DNA of 63,899 nt from Oscillospiraceae bacterium (GCA_015064415.1 SVSG01000009.1:1-63899); one strand, 5' to 3'; numbered from the stretch's first letter, positions 33,490-42,472 are shown. Notes: generated by a model not told the origin, from the letters alone. Translations and numbers: made by a program.

Positions 33490-34266
33490 TCAATACAACT
33501 TATATTTCAATCTCAAATTATCCGCTATCATCGCGATAAACTCCGAATTGGTGGGCTTTCCGCGATTGTTCTGGATGGTGTAGCCGAAGTAGCTGTTGAG
33601 GGTATCCACGTCACCTCTGTCCCACGCGACCTCGATGGCGTGGCGAATGGCACGCTCCACGCGGGAGGTAGTGGTTTGGTATTTCTTCGCGACGGAAGGG
33701 TACAGCACCTTTGTCACGCTGTTGATGATGTCGCTATCCTGAATGGTTAAGAGGATCGCGGTGCGCAGGTATTGGTAGCCCTTGATATGCGCGGGTACGC
33801 CGATCTGGTGGATGATCTTGGTGACTTGCGTTTCGATGTCGGGTGTCTGTTGATCGGCGGTCTGTGCGGATGCGCTTTTGCCGCGTCCTGCCAGCAGACG
33901 GCGCAGATGCTCGCACAGGCTGCTCATGTCAAAGGGTTTCATCAAAAAGGAATCGGCTCCTGCGGTCATGGCCTCCGCGATCATGGTCTGGTTGGCGATC
34001 GGTGCCAGCATCAGAAAGACGGGACGGGGCGCAGGGGCAAAATCCGACTCACGGCAGTTGCGCAAAAGCCCGATGCCGTCCAGGCGCGTCAGCAGCATAT
34101 TGACCACGGCGGCGTCGAAACGGCCTTGCTTCAGCTTTTGCAGCGCCTCCTCGCCGTTGGCGGCCTCCTCGATCAGGGTGAATCCCGCGCGGCGCAAGCC
34201 CTCGCGCAGACTATGGCGTTCCGCCGCACTTTCGTCGGCGATCAAAATTTTTACGTTCAGTTCCAT
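33490..34266 (-). CDS. spo0A: Spo0A-like sporulation response regulator with an Asn at the phosphorylation site
   Basis: A 258-residue protein with a CheY-like receiver (1-120) and the Spo0A C-terminal DNA-binding domain (about 145-258: [47 protein letters not shown]). Spo0A is the master switch for sporulation and post-exponential genes. The receiver keeps D11 and the lysine of LMKPFD, but the position of the phosphoaccepting Asp is N56 ([11 protein letters not shown]), the usual MP is LT, and the Thr/Ser switch region reads LAPIANQ. Either this is a Spo0A variant not controlled by phosphorelay or a paralogue beside a normal copy elsewhere. Monocistronic. Confidence 0.85.
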   Translation of the reverse strand: MELNVKILIADESAAERHSLREGLRRAGFTLIEEAANGEEALQKLKQGRFDAAVVNMLLTRLDGIGLLRNCRESDFAPAPRPVFLMLAPIANQTMIAEAMTAGADSFLMKPFDMSSLCEHLRRLLAGRGKSASAQTADQQTPDIETQVTKIIHQIGVPAHIKGYQYLRTAILLTIQDSDIINSVTKVLYPSVAKKYQTTTSRVERAIRHAIEVAWDRGDVDTLNSYFGYTIQNNRGKPTNSEFIAMIADNLRLKYKLY

Positions 34267-34284
34267 GATGTACCTCCCAAAATA

Positions 34285-34335
34285 TGGTAATTTTTTCTAC
34301 AACACAATGTTACCATAAATTACCAAAAATTACAA
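34285..34335 (-). promoter_or_regulatory. spo0A promoter with TGGTAA repeats
   Basis: On the minus strand TTGTAA (34330-34335), 17 nt, TAACAT (34307-34312) with extended TGG. Three TGGTAA-type motifs lie at 34285-34291, 34310-34316 and 34319-34325 (the latter two inverted relative to the first), overlapping the -10 region and spacer. Confidence 0.45.
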
Positions 34336-34423
34336 GACCCGAAAGCGTAAAAAATGACACGAAAATGCACGCTGTAATTTGGTTATAATTGCCATTTTAT
34401 GGAATATGCGCGTTTCTTCGACG

Positions 34424-34467
34424 AAAAAAGACACCCCCGCGCTCCGCCAAAATGGGGAGCGCGGGGG
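34424..34467 (-). terminator. Terminator of the lon...rluB gene run
   Basis: CCCCCGCGCTCC (34434-34445) pairs with 34456-34467. On the minus strand a TGTCTTTTTTCG tail follows. Confidence 0.85.
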
Positions 34468-34472
34468 ATATT

Positions 34473-35192
34473 TCACTCATTTTCTTTCAAATAGTTGATT
34501 TCTGCCGGGGTGAGGTGTCGATACGCGCCAACGGGGAGCCCTTTCAGGGTGATATTGCCGATTGCCACGCGGGTAAGCTGCTTGATGCTGAGCCCCACCT
34601 CCTCGCACATGCGGCGGATCTGACGGTTTCGCCCTTCGTACAGCTCAAACGTGAGCGTTGCGGCGTGCAGCGTTTGCGAGAGAAGCTCGACCTTGGCAGG
34701 GCGCGTCTGATAGCCGTCCAGCATGAAAGGGGCGTTGAGCCGCTCCAGTTGGGCGGGGGAAACGGCGCCGGCGACGGTGACGTGGTAATGCTTTGGAATG
34801 TTATGGCGCGGATGCGTCAGCTTTTGCGTCAGCGCGCCGTCATCGGTGAGCAAAAGCGCACCGTCCGAGTCCATATCCAATCTGCCGACGGGATAGACAC
34901 GGTAGTCGAGCCCCGCGACGATCTGCGCCACCGTTTGGCGGCCTTTTTCGTCCGAAAGGGTGGTGACGAAGCCGCGCGGTTTATTCAATAATATATAATG
35001 GTGCGGCGCGTTTTGTGGGCGGAGCACCTTACCGCGGTATTCCACCACGTCGGTGTCGGGGTCGATCTTGCAGCCGATCTCGGCAATCTCGCCGTTGACC
35101 TTGACCGCCCCCTTACGGATCTCTTCCTCCGCCGCGCGGCGGGAAAGCACCCCGCAATCGGTGAAAAATTTTTGCAGTCGAATGGGTTCCAT
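34473..35192 (-). CDS. RsuA/RluB-family pseudouridine synthase
   Basis: A 239-residue rRNA pseudouridine synthase with an S4 domain (MEPIRLQKFFTDCGVLSRRAAEE) and a catalytic domain containing VGRLDMDSDGALLLT with the catalytic Asp, plus EGRNRQIRRMCE. RluB modifies U2605 of 23S rRNA and RsuA U516 of 16S. The Firmicute member next to scpAB and dacF is usually called RluB. I start at ATG 35192, which follows AAGGATAGGA, 8 nt after dacF. A longer frame upstream overlaps dacF and is not likely. Last gene of the operon. Confidence 0.9.
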   Translation of the reverse strand: MEPIRLQKFFTDCGVLSRRAAEEEIRKGAVKVNGEIAEIGCKIDPDTDVVEYRGKVLRPQNAPHHYILLNKPRGFVTTLSDEKGRQTVAQIVAGLDYRVYPVGRLDMDSDGALLLTDDGALTQKLTHPRHNIPKHYHVTVAGAVSPAQLERLNAPFMLDGYQTRPAKVELLSQTLHAATLTFELYEGRNRQIRRMCEEVGLSIKQLTRVAIGNITLKGLPVGAYRHLTPAEINYLKENE

Positions 35193-35200
35193 ATATATTC

Positions 35201-36343
35201 CTATCCTTGAAAAAATCGTTTCCATCGCGCCCAAAATCCAAGCGGCTTCTCGGGCGCGGATGCCGTGGCGGTACAAAGTGGGATTTCGCCAATTTTCATA
35301 CCGTCCAGGTAGTAAATCAGTTTTCCGACCGTCTTTCCCTTTGCAAATCCGCCGTACAAAAAGCGGGGGAGCTCTAACACGCAGCGCAAATCCCCGCGTT
35401 GGCGCGGCAAGGTAAAGGAGGGTGCGACGGGGGCGCAAAGCGCGACCTGTGAGACGTCGCCCGCGACCACGGGGAGCGTGAGTGCGGGGAGTGCGGGCGT
35501 GACGCGCTCATAGCGCGAAAAGCCAAAGTCAAGGAGCGCCGTGTGATCCCGCCAATCGTCGGGGCAGGAGAGCGTGACGCAAACAAGCGTCAGCCCCTCG
35601 CGCGTGGCGGCGCTGACAAGACAGCGCCCCGCGGCCTTGGTAAAGCCGGTCTTGACGCCGATCGCGCCCTCATAGGTGCGAAGCAGGCGGTTGTGATTGA
35701 GGAAAAGGCGCGTGGCATCCGTGCCGTTTTGCGGGGCCGTATAGCGGCGCGTGGAGACGATCTCGGCGAAAACGTCGTTGGAAAGCGCCGCGGCGGTCAG
35801 GCGGGCGAGATCCTTTGCAGTGGTATAATGTCCCTCTTCGTGCAATCCGTTTGGATTACAGAAATGGGTGTCAAAAAGCCCTAACGTATGCGCTTTTTCG
35901 TTCATTTTTGCGGCAAACGCGGGGATGCTTCCCCCGACCTCCAACGCCAGCGCCACGGCGGCGTCATTGGCGGAGGAGAGGAGCAAGCCGTACAAAAGCG
36001 TTTGCACGGTGATCTGCTCGCCCGCGTACAGATAGATCGAGGAGCCCTCGATGCCCACCGCCGCCTGCGGTACCGTCACGATGCGGTCAAGCGGCAAATG
36101 CTCGATGGCGACAAGCGCGGTCATGATCTTGGTCGTGCTTGCCATCGGGAGCCGCTGTGTGGCGTTTTGGGCGGCCAGAAGCGTGCCGCTATGGGCGTCC
36201 AACAGCGCCATGGCCCGCGCAGAGCTTTTCGGCGCGTCCGTCGGGAGCGCTGTGGGCGCGTCGGTCGGGGCCGCCGCTGTGGGAAGGGCGAAAAAGATCG
36301 CCAAAAGGAGCAAAAGCGCAAGGCATCGGCAAAGGCGTGGCAT
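35201..36343 (-). CDS. D-alanyl-D-alanine carboxypeptidase (DacF/PBP5 type)
   Basis: A 380-residue penicillin-binding protein that trims the terminal D-Ala from peptidoglycan pentapeptides. A signal peptide covers residues 1-25, followed by a Pro/Thr-rich linker. The three active-site motifs are present: S69-T-T-K72, SAN and KTG. A short beta domain and amphipathic C-terminus (WARWKRFFQG) fit membrane association as in PBP5. It sits among scpAB, ytfJ and rluB, as the sporulation-linked dacB/dacF does in Bacilli. Confidence 0.92.
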   Translation of the reverse strand: MPRLCRCLALLLLLAIFFALPTAAAPTDAPTALPTDAPKSSARAMALLDAHSGTLLAAQNATQRLPMASTTKIMTALVAIEHLPLDRIVTVPQAAVGIEGSSIYLYAGEQITVQTLLYGLLLSSANDAAVALALEVGGSIPAFAAKMNEKAHTLGLFDTHFCNPNGLHEEGHYTTAKDLARLTAAALSNDVFAEIVSTRRYTAPQNGTDATRLFLNHNRLLRTYEGAIGVKTGFTKAAGRCLVSAATREGLTLVCVTLSCPDDWRDHTALLDFGFSRYERVTPALPALTLPVVAGDVSQVALCAPVAPSFTLPRQRGDLRCVLELPRFLYGGFAKGKTVGKLIYYLDGMKIGEIPLCTATASAPEKPLGFWARWKRFFQG

Positions 36344-36403
36344 AGATATCCTCCCTATATTTTTTACAAATATATGGGGGAACGGTATGAGTTATGCGGG
36401 AAA

Positions 36404-36871
36404 TCAGTCTTCGCTCAGATCGGAAACGGCCTCGGCGGCGGCTTCACTGACCTCGTCAATGATCTCGTCCTTGCTTTTCTTGTCTTTCTTGAAGAGCTTG
36501 ACGATGCGTCCGACGATATCGGGGGTCTTTTCCACAAGGTCCGCCACGCGTTCTACGGGGTCGCTTGCGCCGTCTGCGGAAAGGGGGAGAACCTGCACGT
36601 CACCCTCGGCACTGACGGCAAGGAAGCAAACGGGCTGTACCGTAAGGCCGGTGCCGCCACCGCCGCCGAAATTCTTCTTTTGCTGGGCGTTTTTTGTGTT
36701 GAAATCCGCGCCGCCTGCGGCATAACCGACCGAGATCTTGGAGATCGGGATGATGGTGGTGCCGGAGGGAGTGTTGATGGGGGTGCCGACCACGGTATTG
36801 GCATCCACCATTGCGCGGATGCTTTCCAGAGACGTGCGGATCATGTCCTGCAGCTTGCTATCTTCAGCCAT
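36404..36871 (-). CDS. ytfJ: YtfJ/GerW-family sporulation protein
   Basis: A 155-residue GerW-family protein, with the conserved ANTVVGTPINTPSGTTIIPISKISVGYAAGG block, a glycine stretch and GLTVQPVCFLAV. In Bacillus it is needed for germination response. The C-terminus is a long acidic/lysine-rich helix not needed for the family call. I start at ATG 36871 (AAGGAA 8 nt upstream). The codon at 36877 is TTG and overlaps the DUF2953 stop. Membership supports a spore-forming host. Confidence 0.9.
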   Translation of the reverse strand: MAEDSKLQDMIRTSLESIRAMVDANTVVGTPINTPSGTTIIPISKISVGYAAGGADFNTKNAQQKKNFGGGGGTGLTVQPVCFLAVSAEGDVQVLPLSADGASDPVERVADLVEKTPDIVGRIVKLFKKDKKSKDEIIDEVSEAAAEAVSDLSED

Positions 36872-36873
36872 AA

Positions 36874-37557
36874 TCAAATTCCTTTCTGAGTGGAGGATTT
36901 TTTATGTGTACGACGGGCTTTTTGGACCCGTTTGAGGTTCATTTTTGAAAGTAAAAGGGAAAGTGCGGCGCCAAGGATCGCCCACACGCGTGCCTGAAGG
37001 ATCAGCTTGACGTCAAGCGAGGAGCGCTCGGCAAGAAAGTCGGGCTCCACGGATATGTGGGTGGGCGGGGCCTTGAGGTCCGTGACCTGATCCAGTGCCG
37101 CCAGCAGGTAAGAGACGGACTGCGAAACGGCACCGAAGGCGATCGCCGTGGTGGCGGCATCCCCCGTGGCCACGCGGACGTGAAGGCGTGCGGTATGCAG
37201 GCGCAAATGCTTGCGGGTGTGACGGATCAGAACGGTGCAAATGGCACGTACGCGTCGCAATTTCTGCATAACGGTGCGCTTTTTTGGCGCATTTTGTGTT
37301 TTTTTGACACTTGGCGCGGGGGCTTTTTTCTTTGTCTTTTTTTGCGTCTTTTTCTCTTCGCGTTCCATCCGTTTGGCGCTGTATTGGCGCAAGGAGGGGC
37401 GCCGCCTTTTTTCGGGATAGCGCTTGATGCGGATAAAAAGGAGCTTCAGCTCCAGCGTCACGCTCTCACCCGCCGAGACGATCAGGCGTACGGGCAGAAA
37501 AAGGAGCAAAAGGACGAGCGCAAAAAGCGCGCAAAGGACGGTCAGGAAAACGTACAA
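36874..37557 (-). CDS. DUF2953 membrane protein
   Basis: A 227-residue protein with an N-terminal hydrophobic helix (YVFLTVLCALFALVLLLLFL), a Lys-rich middle (KKTQKKTKKKAPAP) and a conserved C-terminal DUF2953-type part (LHVRVATGDAATTAIAFGAV). Family function is unknown. It regularly precedes ytfJ in sporulating Clostridia, which hints at a role linked to sporulation. The start is best placed at TTG 37557, 8 nt after AAGGAGG. The GTG at 37566 overlaps the ribosome site. Confidence 0.8.
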   Translation of the reverse strand: MYVFLTVLCALFALVLLLLFLPVRLIVSAGESVTLELKLLFIRIKRYPEKRRRPSLRQYSAKRMEREEKKTQKKTKKKAPAPSVKKTQNAPKKRTVMQKLRRVRAICTVLIRHTRKHLRLHTARLHVRVATGDAATTAIAFGAVSQSVSYLLAALDQVTDLKAPPTHISVEPDFLAERSSLDVKLILQARVWAILGAALSLLLSKMNLKRVQKARRTHKKSSTQKGI

Positions 37558-37593
37558 GGCGGACACCTCCTTTCCTTCGGATTTTGGGCGGGA

Positions 37594-38307
37594 TTATTGC
37601 TCGGGGAGCTCCGTGTCGGCGTTTTCCGGCTCGGTCGCGCTTTCCGCCATCGAGATCGACAGCTGCTCGCCGATCTCGGGGTCGGGAAGCATGGTCTCGG
37701 TTTCCGGCAGGTCGGCCAGCGTTTGGAAGCCGAATACGCGCAAAAACTTGTCGGTGGTCGCGTAAAGCACGGGGCGGCCGGGGGCATCCAGACGTCCGCA
37801 GGGGGCGATCAGCTCCTTGTCGATGAGGGAGTTGACGGCGTAGTTGCTGTCAACGCCGCGGATGGCGTCGATGAAGGCGCGCGTGATGGGTTGGTTGTAG
37901 GCAACCACGGCCAGCACCTCCATCGAGGAGTTGGAAAGGTTGCCGCCGCGACGGATGCCCAGTGCCTCGCGGATGTAGGTACCGTACTGCTCCTTGGTGC
38001 AGAACTGGCAGGTATCCTTGAAGCACAGCATCATGATACCGCGATTGTCGTTTTCATAGTGCTTGGCAATGCGCTCGGCAAAGCGCTTGACCTCGCGCAC
38101 CGAAAGCCCCGTGACGTCGGCCAGCTTCTGGTAGGGAACAGGGTAGCCGGCGGCAAAGACCACCGACTCGATGCAGGCCTCGATATTTTTGATCGGCTCC
38201 AGTACGTCCGCGGGGGCATCCTTTTGCGCGGTGTCCTTTTCGTCGGCGGTGGCGTTTTCTGCAGCACTCACGTTTTCATCAGTCGTAACTTTATCTTTTT
38301 TAGCCAT
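37594..38307 (-). CDS. scpB: Segregation and condensation protein B
   Basis: A 237-residue ScpB with two winged-helix domains (about residues 38-195: IEACIESVVFAAGYPV, EVLAVVAYNQPITRAFIDAIRGVDS, LLDAPGRP-like GRLDAPGRPVLYATT). It completes the Smc-ScpA-ScpB condensin. The N-terminal 35 residues and the C-terminal tail are acidic and disordered. It follows scpA by 15 nt. Its partner smc is at 55.9 kb. Confidence 0.94.
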   Translation of the reverse strand: MAKKDKVTTDENVSAAENATADEKDTAQKDAPADVLEPIKNIEACIESVVFAAGYPVPYQKLADVTGLSVREVKRFAERIAKHYENDNRGIMMLCFKDTCQFCTKEQYGTYIREALGIRRGGNLSNSSMEVLAVVAYNQPITRAFIDAIRGVDSNYAVNSLIDKELIAPCGRLDAPGRPVLYATTDKFLRVFGFQTLADLPETETMLPDPEIGEQLSISMAESATEPENADTELPEQ

Positions 38308-38322
38308 GGAAATTCTCCTTTG

Positions 38323-39108
38323 TTATTGCGGCTTGGAAAGCGCTTCCAGCTCTTTTTGCGTCTCTTCGTCGGAGGGGGCGTCGGGGTTGAGGAAGAAGCG
38401 CGTGTTTTCCCCGCGCACCGAGTTTTCCTCGTCCTCGTATTCCTCCATCAGGATCTTGCGCACCTTGATCAACTCAAGCACGCCCATGAAGGAGGCGATC
38501 AGGTCCGCGAGGGTGGGGGCATCCTCCAAAAGCTCGCGCAAGGTGGCGGTGCCGAAGGTATTCAGCGTGTGCAGAATGTTCACGATCTTGCCCTCGACGG
38601 GGACGATGGGCTTGCTCACCATGGGGGTAAAATTGGTGTGCGCGCGCTCCATGGCGTCGCGGTAGGCGTTGATGCGGCGCACGGCGGCGCAAAGCGAGAG
38701 CGGATCCTGGTCCGCCACATAGGTTCTGTCAGGCGCAATTTCGTCGGTATCCTTGACCATACGGTTGTTGTAGTAGGCGAAAAGGGGGTGCATTTTGGGT
38801 GCGGCCTCCTTCATGTGCTGATGGCGCAAAAGGATGTCGGAAAGGTCAAAGCGCGGGGGCTTTTCGGGCTCCTCCTCGTGCGGGATCAGCATTGCGCTTT
38901 TCCAGACCATCAGCTGACTTGCCATGTTCAAGAAATCCGTGGTGATCTCCATATCCATCGCGTGCGCTTCTTCCAGAAACTCCAGATACTGGTCGCAGAT
39001 GGCGGCGATGGGAATGTCAAGGATATTATATTTATTTTTTTCTATCAGCGTGAGCAGAAGATCAAGGGGGCCCTCGAAATCCGTCAGCTTATAGGTCATG
39101 TTTTCCAT
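38323..39108 (-). CDS. scpA: Segregation and condensation protein A
   Basis: A 261-residue kleisin that bridges Smc heads and binds ScpB. The N-terminus shows the family opening YKLTDFEGPLDLLLTLIEKNK and ATDFLNMASQLMVWKSAMLIP-like block, the C-terminus a winged helix (FMGVLELIKVRKI). AAGGAG precedes ATG 39108. It lies in the co-directional run that also holds M50 protease and lysA upstream and scpB downstream. Confidence 0.95.
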   Translation of the reverse strand: MENMTYKLTDFEGPLDLLLTLIEKNKYNILDIPIAAICDQYLEFLEEAHAMDMEITTDFLNMASQLMVWKSAMLIPHEEEPEKPPRFDLSDILLRHQHMKEAAPKMHPLFAYYNNRMVKDTDEIAPDRTYVADQDPLSLCAAVRRINAYRDAMERAHTNFTPMVSKPIVPVEGKIVNILHTLNTFGTATLRELLEDAPTLADLIASFMGVLELIKVRKILMEEYEDEENSVRGENTRFFLNPDAPSDEETQKELEALSKPQ

Positions 39109-39138
39109 ATGGAAGCTCCTTTTTTAAGGTCTTTGTGA

Positions 39139-39831
39139 TCACGCCCCCACCAGGGCGAACATGCCGCCAAGGATCAGATCCGTGAGCCACTTGATCGGCT
39201 CAAATCCGATGTACGGCCCCAGAATGAGGACCAGCATCAACACGATGGTGATCTGACGCTGATAGGGGAGGATCTTGGCATAAATGCGGTAGGGGAGCAG
39301 TAAAAACAGCACGCGCGAGCCATCCAGCGGCGGGATGGGCAAAAGGTTGAAAACGGCCAGCGTGATGTTCATATAAATGCCCGCGTACATCATCTGCAAA
39401 AGGCAAAAGGCCGCCGTGCCGAGCAGGTGAGAGGTGGTGGTGAGATAAAAGGGAAAGAGCAGCTCAAAGCCCACGAAGCGGTACAGCAACAAAAAGAGGA
39501 AGGCAAGCAACAAATTCGACACGGGGCCCGCAAGGGCGGTGAGGATCATATCGCGGCGCGGCTTGCGGAAATAGCGGGAGTTGACGGGGACGGGATTTGC
39601 CCAGCCGAAGCCGATCAGCAGCATGCAGGCAAAGCCGATGGGGTCCAGATGCTTGAAGGGATTGAGCGTCAGACGCCCGAAATTGCGCGCGGTGGGGTCA
39701 CCGCACTTGTAGGCGACGTAGCCGTGTGCCGTTTCGTGCAGGGAAAGCGACAGCAACACGACGGGCAGCGTCAGCAGAATGCTGACGATATAGGACGTGA
39801 GATTCCCGCCCTGTAAAAGATAGCTGAACAT
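39139..39831 (-). CDS. Site-2 protease family (M50) membrane metalloprotease
   Basis: A 230-residue polytopic protein of the YwhC/M50B type. It has HETAH (zinc-binding HExxH) at the end of the first membrane helix, a second conserved motif NLLPIPPLDGSR (the NPDG-equivalent third ligand) and about five hydrophobic segments. These short S2P homologues cleave transmembrane peptides, but their substrates are mostly unknown. It lies between lysA and scpA, a common arrangement in Clostridia. Confidence 0.9.
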   Translation of the reverse strand: MFSYLLQGGNLTSYIVSILLTLPVVLLSLSLHETAHGYVAYKCGDPTARNFGRLTLNPFKHLDPIGFACMLLIGFGWANPVPVNSRYFRKPRRDMILTALAGPVSNLLLAFLFLLLYRFVGFELLFPFYLTTTSHLLGTAAFCLLQMMYAGIYMNITLAVFNLLPIPPLDGSRVLFLLLPYRIYAKILPYQRQITIVLMLVLILGPYIGFEPIKWLTDLILGGMFALVGA

Positions 39832-39843
39832 GAAGGATCCTCC

Positions 39844-41145
39844 TTATTCACAATCGTTTCTGACAAGATCCTCAAACGTCTCGCGCTTCACTGCAAGGCG
39901 CGCTTCGCCCTTTTTCACCATCACCACGGGGGGACGGGGCAGGCGGTTATAGTTGGATGCCATGGCATAGTTATAGGCACCCGTGGTCAGCACGGCAAGA
40001 ATATCACCGCGCGACGGCTTTTGCAATGCCATCCCCTCACCGATCAGGTCACCCGATTCACAGCATCTGCCCGCGACCGTGGCGACGAAGTCGCGCGGCT
40101 CACCCGCGCGGTTGGCGACAAGTGCGGTGTATTGCGATTGATACAGCGCGTAGCGGGGATTGTCGGGCATGCCGCCGTCCACGGAAACGTAGTTGCGAAA
40201 GCCGGGGATCTGCTTGACGCTGCCCACCGTGTAAAGTGTGACGCCCGCGGCGGCCACGAGCGAGCGACCCGGCTCTAAAATGATGCGCGGTGCAACAATG
40301 CCGAGCGCGGCAGAGCGCTCGCGCACGATCTCGCCGATCTCCGCGATCACGGCGGCGTAGTCGATCTTGCGGTCGTATTCGGTATAAGGTACGCCAAGCC
40401 CGCCGCCAAGATTCAGCTCGGTGGCGGCAAAGCCGGTTTCGGTTTTGACGTCGGCGATGAATTGCAGCATGATGTGCGCGGCGTCACGGAAGGGCTCGAC
40501 GTCAAAGATCTGCGAGCCCACGTGGCAATGGAAGCCCGCAAGCACAAGATGCTTTTTGGAAAGCGCCAGACGCGAGATCTCCATGGCCTGTCCCGTGACG
40601 ATGGCGCTGCCGAACTTCGAGTCCACGTGTCCCGTGCTGATAGCACGGTGGGTGTGGGGGTCGATGCCGGGCGTGATGCGCAAAAGGATGCGTTGCGTCT
40701 TGCCTGCCTTGGCGGCAAGCGCCTCCAGCGCCTCCAGCTCGTCACAGTTGTCCGCCACGACTGTGCCAACGCCCATATCCAGCGCCATTTGCAGGTCGGC
40801 GTCTGTCTTATTGTTGCCGTGGAAATAGATGCGCTCGGCGGGGAAGCCCGCGCGAAGCGCGGTGTAAAGCTCGCCGCCCGAAACGCAGTCCACGCCAAGC
40901 CCCTCTTCTGCCACCAGCTTGTAAACGGCGGTGAAGCAAAGTGCCTTGGAGGCGTAAAGGGGAAGCGCATCAGGCCCGAAGGCGCGGCGTGCGGCATTCA
41001 GATAAGTGCGGCAGTTTTCGCGGATGACGTCCTCGCAAAGGATGTAAGCGGGCGTGCCGAATTCACGCGCGAGCGCGACGGCATCTGCACCGTCGATGGA
41101 AAGGTGCCCTGCTGTATTGACGTCAAGATGGGGATACAGGATCAT
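39844..41145 (-). CDS. lysA: Diaminopimelate decarboxylase
   Basis: LysA makes L-lysine from meso-diaminopimelate. The 433-residue protein has the PLP lysine K67 (LYASKALC), HCHVGSQIFD, the phosphate-binding GGGLGVPY, EPGRSLV and the CESGD motif whose Cys comes from the partner subunit. I start at ATG 41145, 8 nt after AAAGGA. A GTG at 41166 would overlap the preceding gene. It belongs to the long run from lon to rluB. Confidence 0.94.
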   Translation of the reverse strand: MILYPHLDVNTAGHLSIDGADAVALAREFGTPAYILCEDVIRENCRTYLNAARRAFGPDALPLYASKALCFTAVYKLVAEEGLGVDCVSGGELYTALRAGFPAERIYFHGNNKTDADLQMALDMGVGTVVADNCDELEALEALAAKAGKTQRILLRITPGIDPHTHRAISTGHVDSKFGSAIVTGQAMEISRLALSKKHLVLAGFHCHVGSQIFDVEPFRDAAHIMLQFIADVKTETGFAATELNLGGGLGVPYTEYDRKIDYAAVIAEIGEIVRERSAALGIVAPRIILEPGRSLVAAAGVTLYTVGSVKQIPGFRNYVSVDGGMPDNPRYALYQSQYTALVANRAGEPRDFVATVAGRCCESGDLIGEGMALQKPSRGDILAVLTTGAYNYAMASNYNRLPRPPVVMVKKGEARLAVKRETFEDLVRNDCE

Positions 41146-41162
41146 AATTTTATTCCTTTCGG

Positions 41163-41804
41163 TCACACAAGCCCCTTGGGGGAGGTGCTTGTGGCGTTGT
41201 CTAAATGTGCGGTGAAATCACGGACAAGCGGCTTGAAGCGGCCGCTTTCGTATTCGTAAATGCAAAAAGAAGCGTTGGCGGGGGCCTTTTGCGCCGTAAC
41301 GTCTTCCACACGCCCCGTGGCGGCAAGCGCCGCACAAAGGCGCGAGCAAAGCGCGTGCGAGCAAAGAAGCACGGTCTTACCCGCCTCTTTTTGTGCAATT
41401 TCCTTTATGCAAGCAAGCAATCGTGCGCTTGCTGTGCGGATGCTTTCTCCGCCCGTGCAGGGCGCGTCGATATTTTGGGTGTAGGCGGTAAAATCCGCAG
41501 CGTAGCGCTCGCGCACCTCGGCGTAAGACACGCCCGTCCAAGCACCTACGTCAAGCTCGCGCAAAGCGGGAAGCGTGACAAGCGGGAGCCCCAAGCGGTC
41601 GGCGGTGGGGCGCACCGTCTCGGCGGCGCGGGAAAGGTCGCTTGCGTATACGGCGTCGATGCGCTCGTGCGTGCAAAGATAGTCGGCAAGCTGTGCGGCT
41701 TGCGCGCGCCCCACCTCGTTCAAAGGGGCGTTCAGCTGCCCCGTGTAGGTGCCCGAGGCGTTGCTTGTGCTGTATCCGTGACGGACGAGAATCAGTTTTA
41801 TCAT
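41163..41804 (-). CDS. Histidine phosphatase family protein
   Basis: A 213-residue phosphoglycerate-mutase-like phosphatase: LVRHGYSTSN with the catalytic His, the second-Arg block YASDLSRAAETVRP, E in LRELDVGAWTG and SHALCSR with the second His. Substrate unknown: family members act on sugar phosphates, cobalamin or nucleotide intermediates. It overlaps the stop of its paralogue 41801-42460 by ATGA. Confidence 0.88.
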   Translation of the reverse strand: MIKLILVRHGYSTSNASGTYTGQLNAPLNEVGRAQAAQLADYLCTHERIDAVYASDLSRAAETVRPTADRLGLPLVTLPALRELDVGAWTGVSYAEVRERYAADFTAYTQNIDAPCTGGESIRTASARLLACIKEIAQKEAGKTVLLCSHALCSRLCAALAATGRVEDVTAQKAPANASFCIYEYESGRFKPLVRDFTAHLDNATSTSPKGLV

Positions 41805-42460
41805 TTCGGCATCCTTGGTGGCAGGGGGCGGGCATTGGTGAAGTACAGATTGTCGGGATAGGTAATGAGGTTAGTTACCTCAGCAGTCAATGCACCGTCC
41901 TTGTAGCCAAAAATATTGATCGTTGCATTGGTTGGCGTGGGGGCAAGATGTACCCGATCGGGGCCGTAGCCCATCGACATTGCCACCATCAGGCGCAACG
42001 GGGTGCAATGGGTGGTCAGCATCACGGTCTTGCCCTCGTTTTGAGCGGCAATGCGGCGCAGGGTGGCTTCCAGACGGCGGTACAGCTCGCGCACGGACTC
42101 GCCGCCCGTACAACGCGCATTAGAGAAATCGTAGAGCCAACCCATCCAATCCTCGTGGAAGCGGCGATTCAGCTCCCCATAGGGGAGCCCTTCCCACAGC
42201 CCCGCGAAGATCTCACGCAGGCCGTGATCGGCTTGGAGATTCAATCCGAAGTGCTCGGCCGTGGGTGTCGCGGTCTGCGCCGTTCGCAGCATACCGCTGG
42301 TATAGATGGCATCGATCCGCTCGTGCGCGGCAAGATAGTCGGCCACGTATCGGGCCTGCTTGATGCCGATGGAGGCAAGCGGTACGTCCTGCAGGCAGGA
42401 GAACACGCCCTTGTTGTTGGCGGTGCTGCGCCCGTGGCGCACCACGATAAATCTTGTCAT
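41801..42460 (-). CDS. Histidine phosphatase family protein (paralogue)
   Basis: A 219-residue member of the same family as its downstream neighbour: VVRHGRSTAN, YTSGMLRTAQTATP, LREIFAGLWEGLPY, TTHCTPLR. Tandem pairs with different substrate loops suggest two related but distinct phosphatase activities. The loop GWLYDFSNARCTGGES is longer here. 12 nt after engB. Confidence 0.88.
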   Translation of the reverse strand: MTRFIVVRHGRSTANNKGVFSCLQDVPLASIGIKQARYVADYLAAHERIDAIYTSGMLRTAQTATPTAEHFGLNLQADHGLREIFAGLWEGLPYGELNRRFHEDWMGWLYDFSNARCTGGESVRELYRRLEATLRRIAAQNEGKTVMLTTHCTPLRLMVAMSMGYGPDRVHLAPTPTNATINIFGYKDGALTAEVTNLITYPDNLYFTNARPLPPRMPK

Positions 42461-42472
42461 AAAAATCTCGCT

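Noticed and set aside
34417-34430. A 0A-box-like TTCGTCGAAGA upstream of spo0A
   Set aside because: It lies in the T-run of the rluB terminator, about 80 nt upstream of the proposed spo0A -35 box, and only loosely fits TTTGTCGAA.
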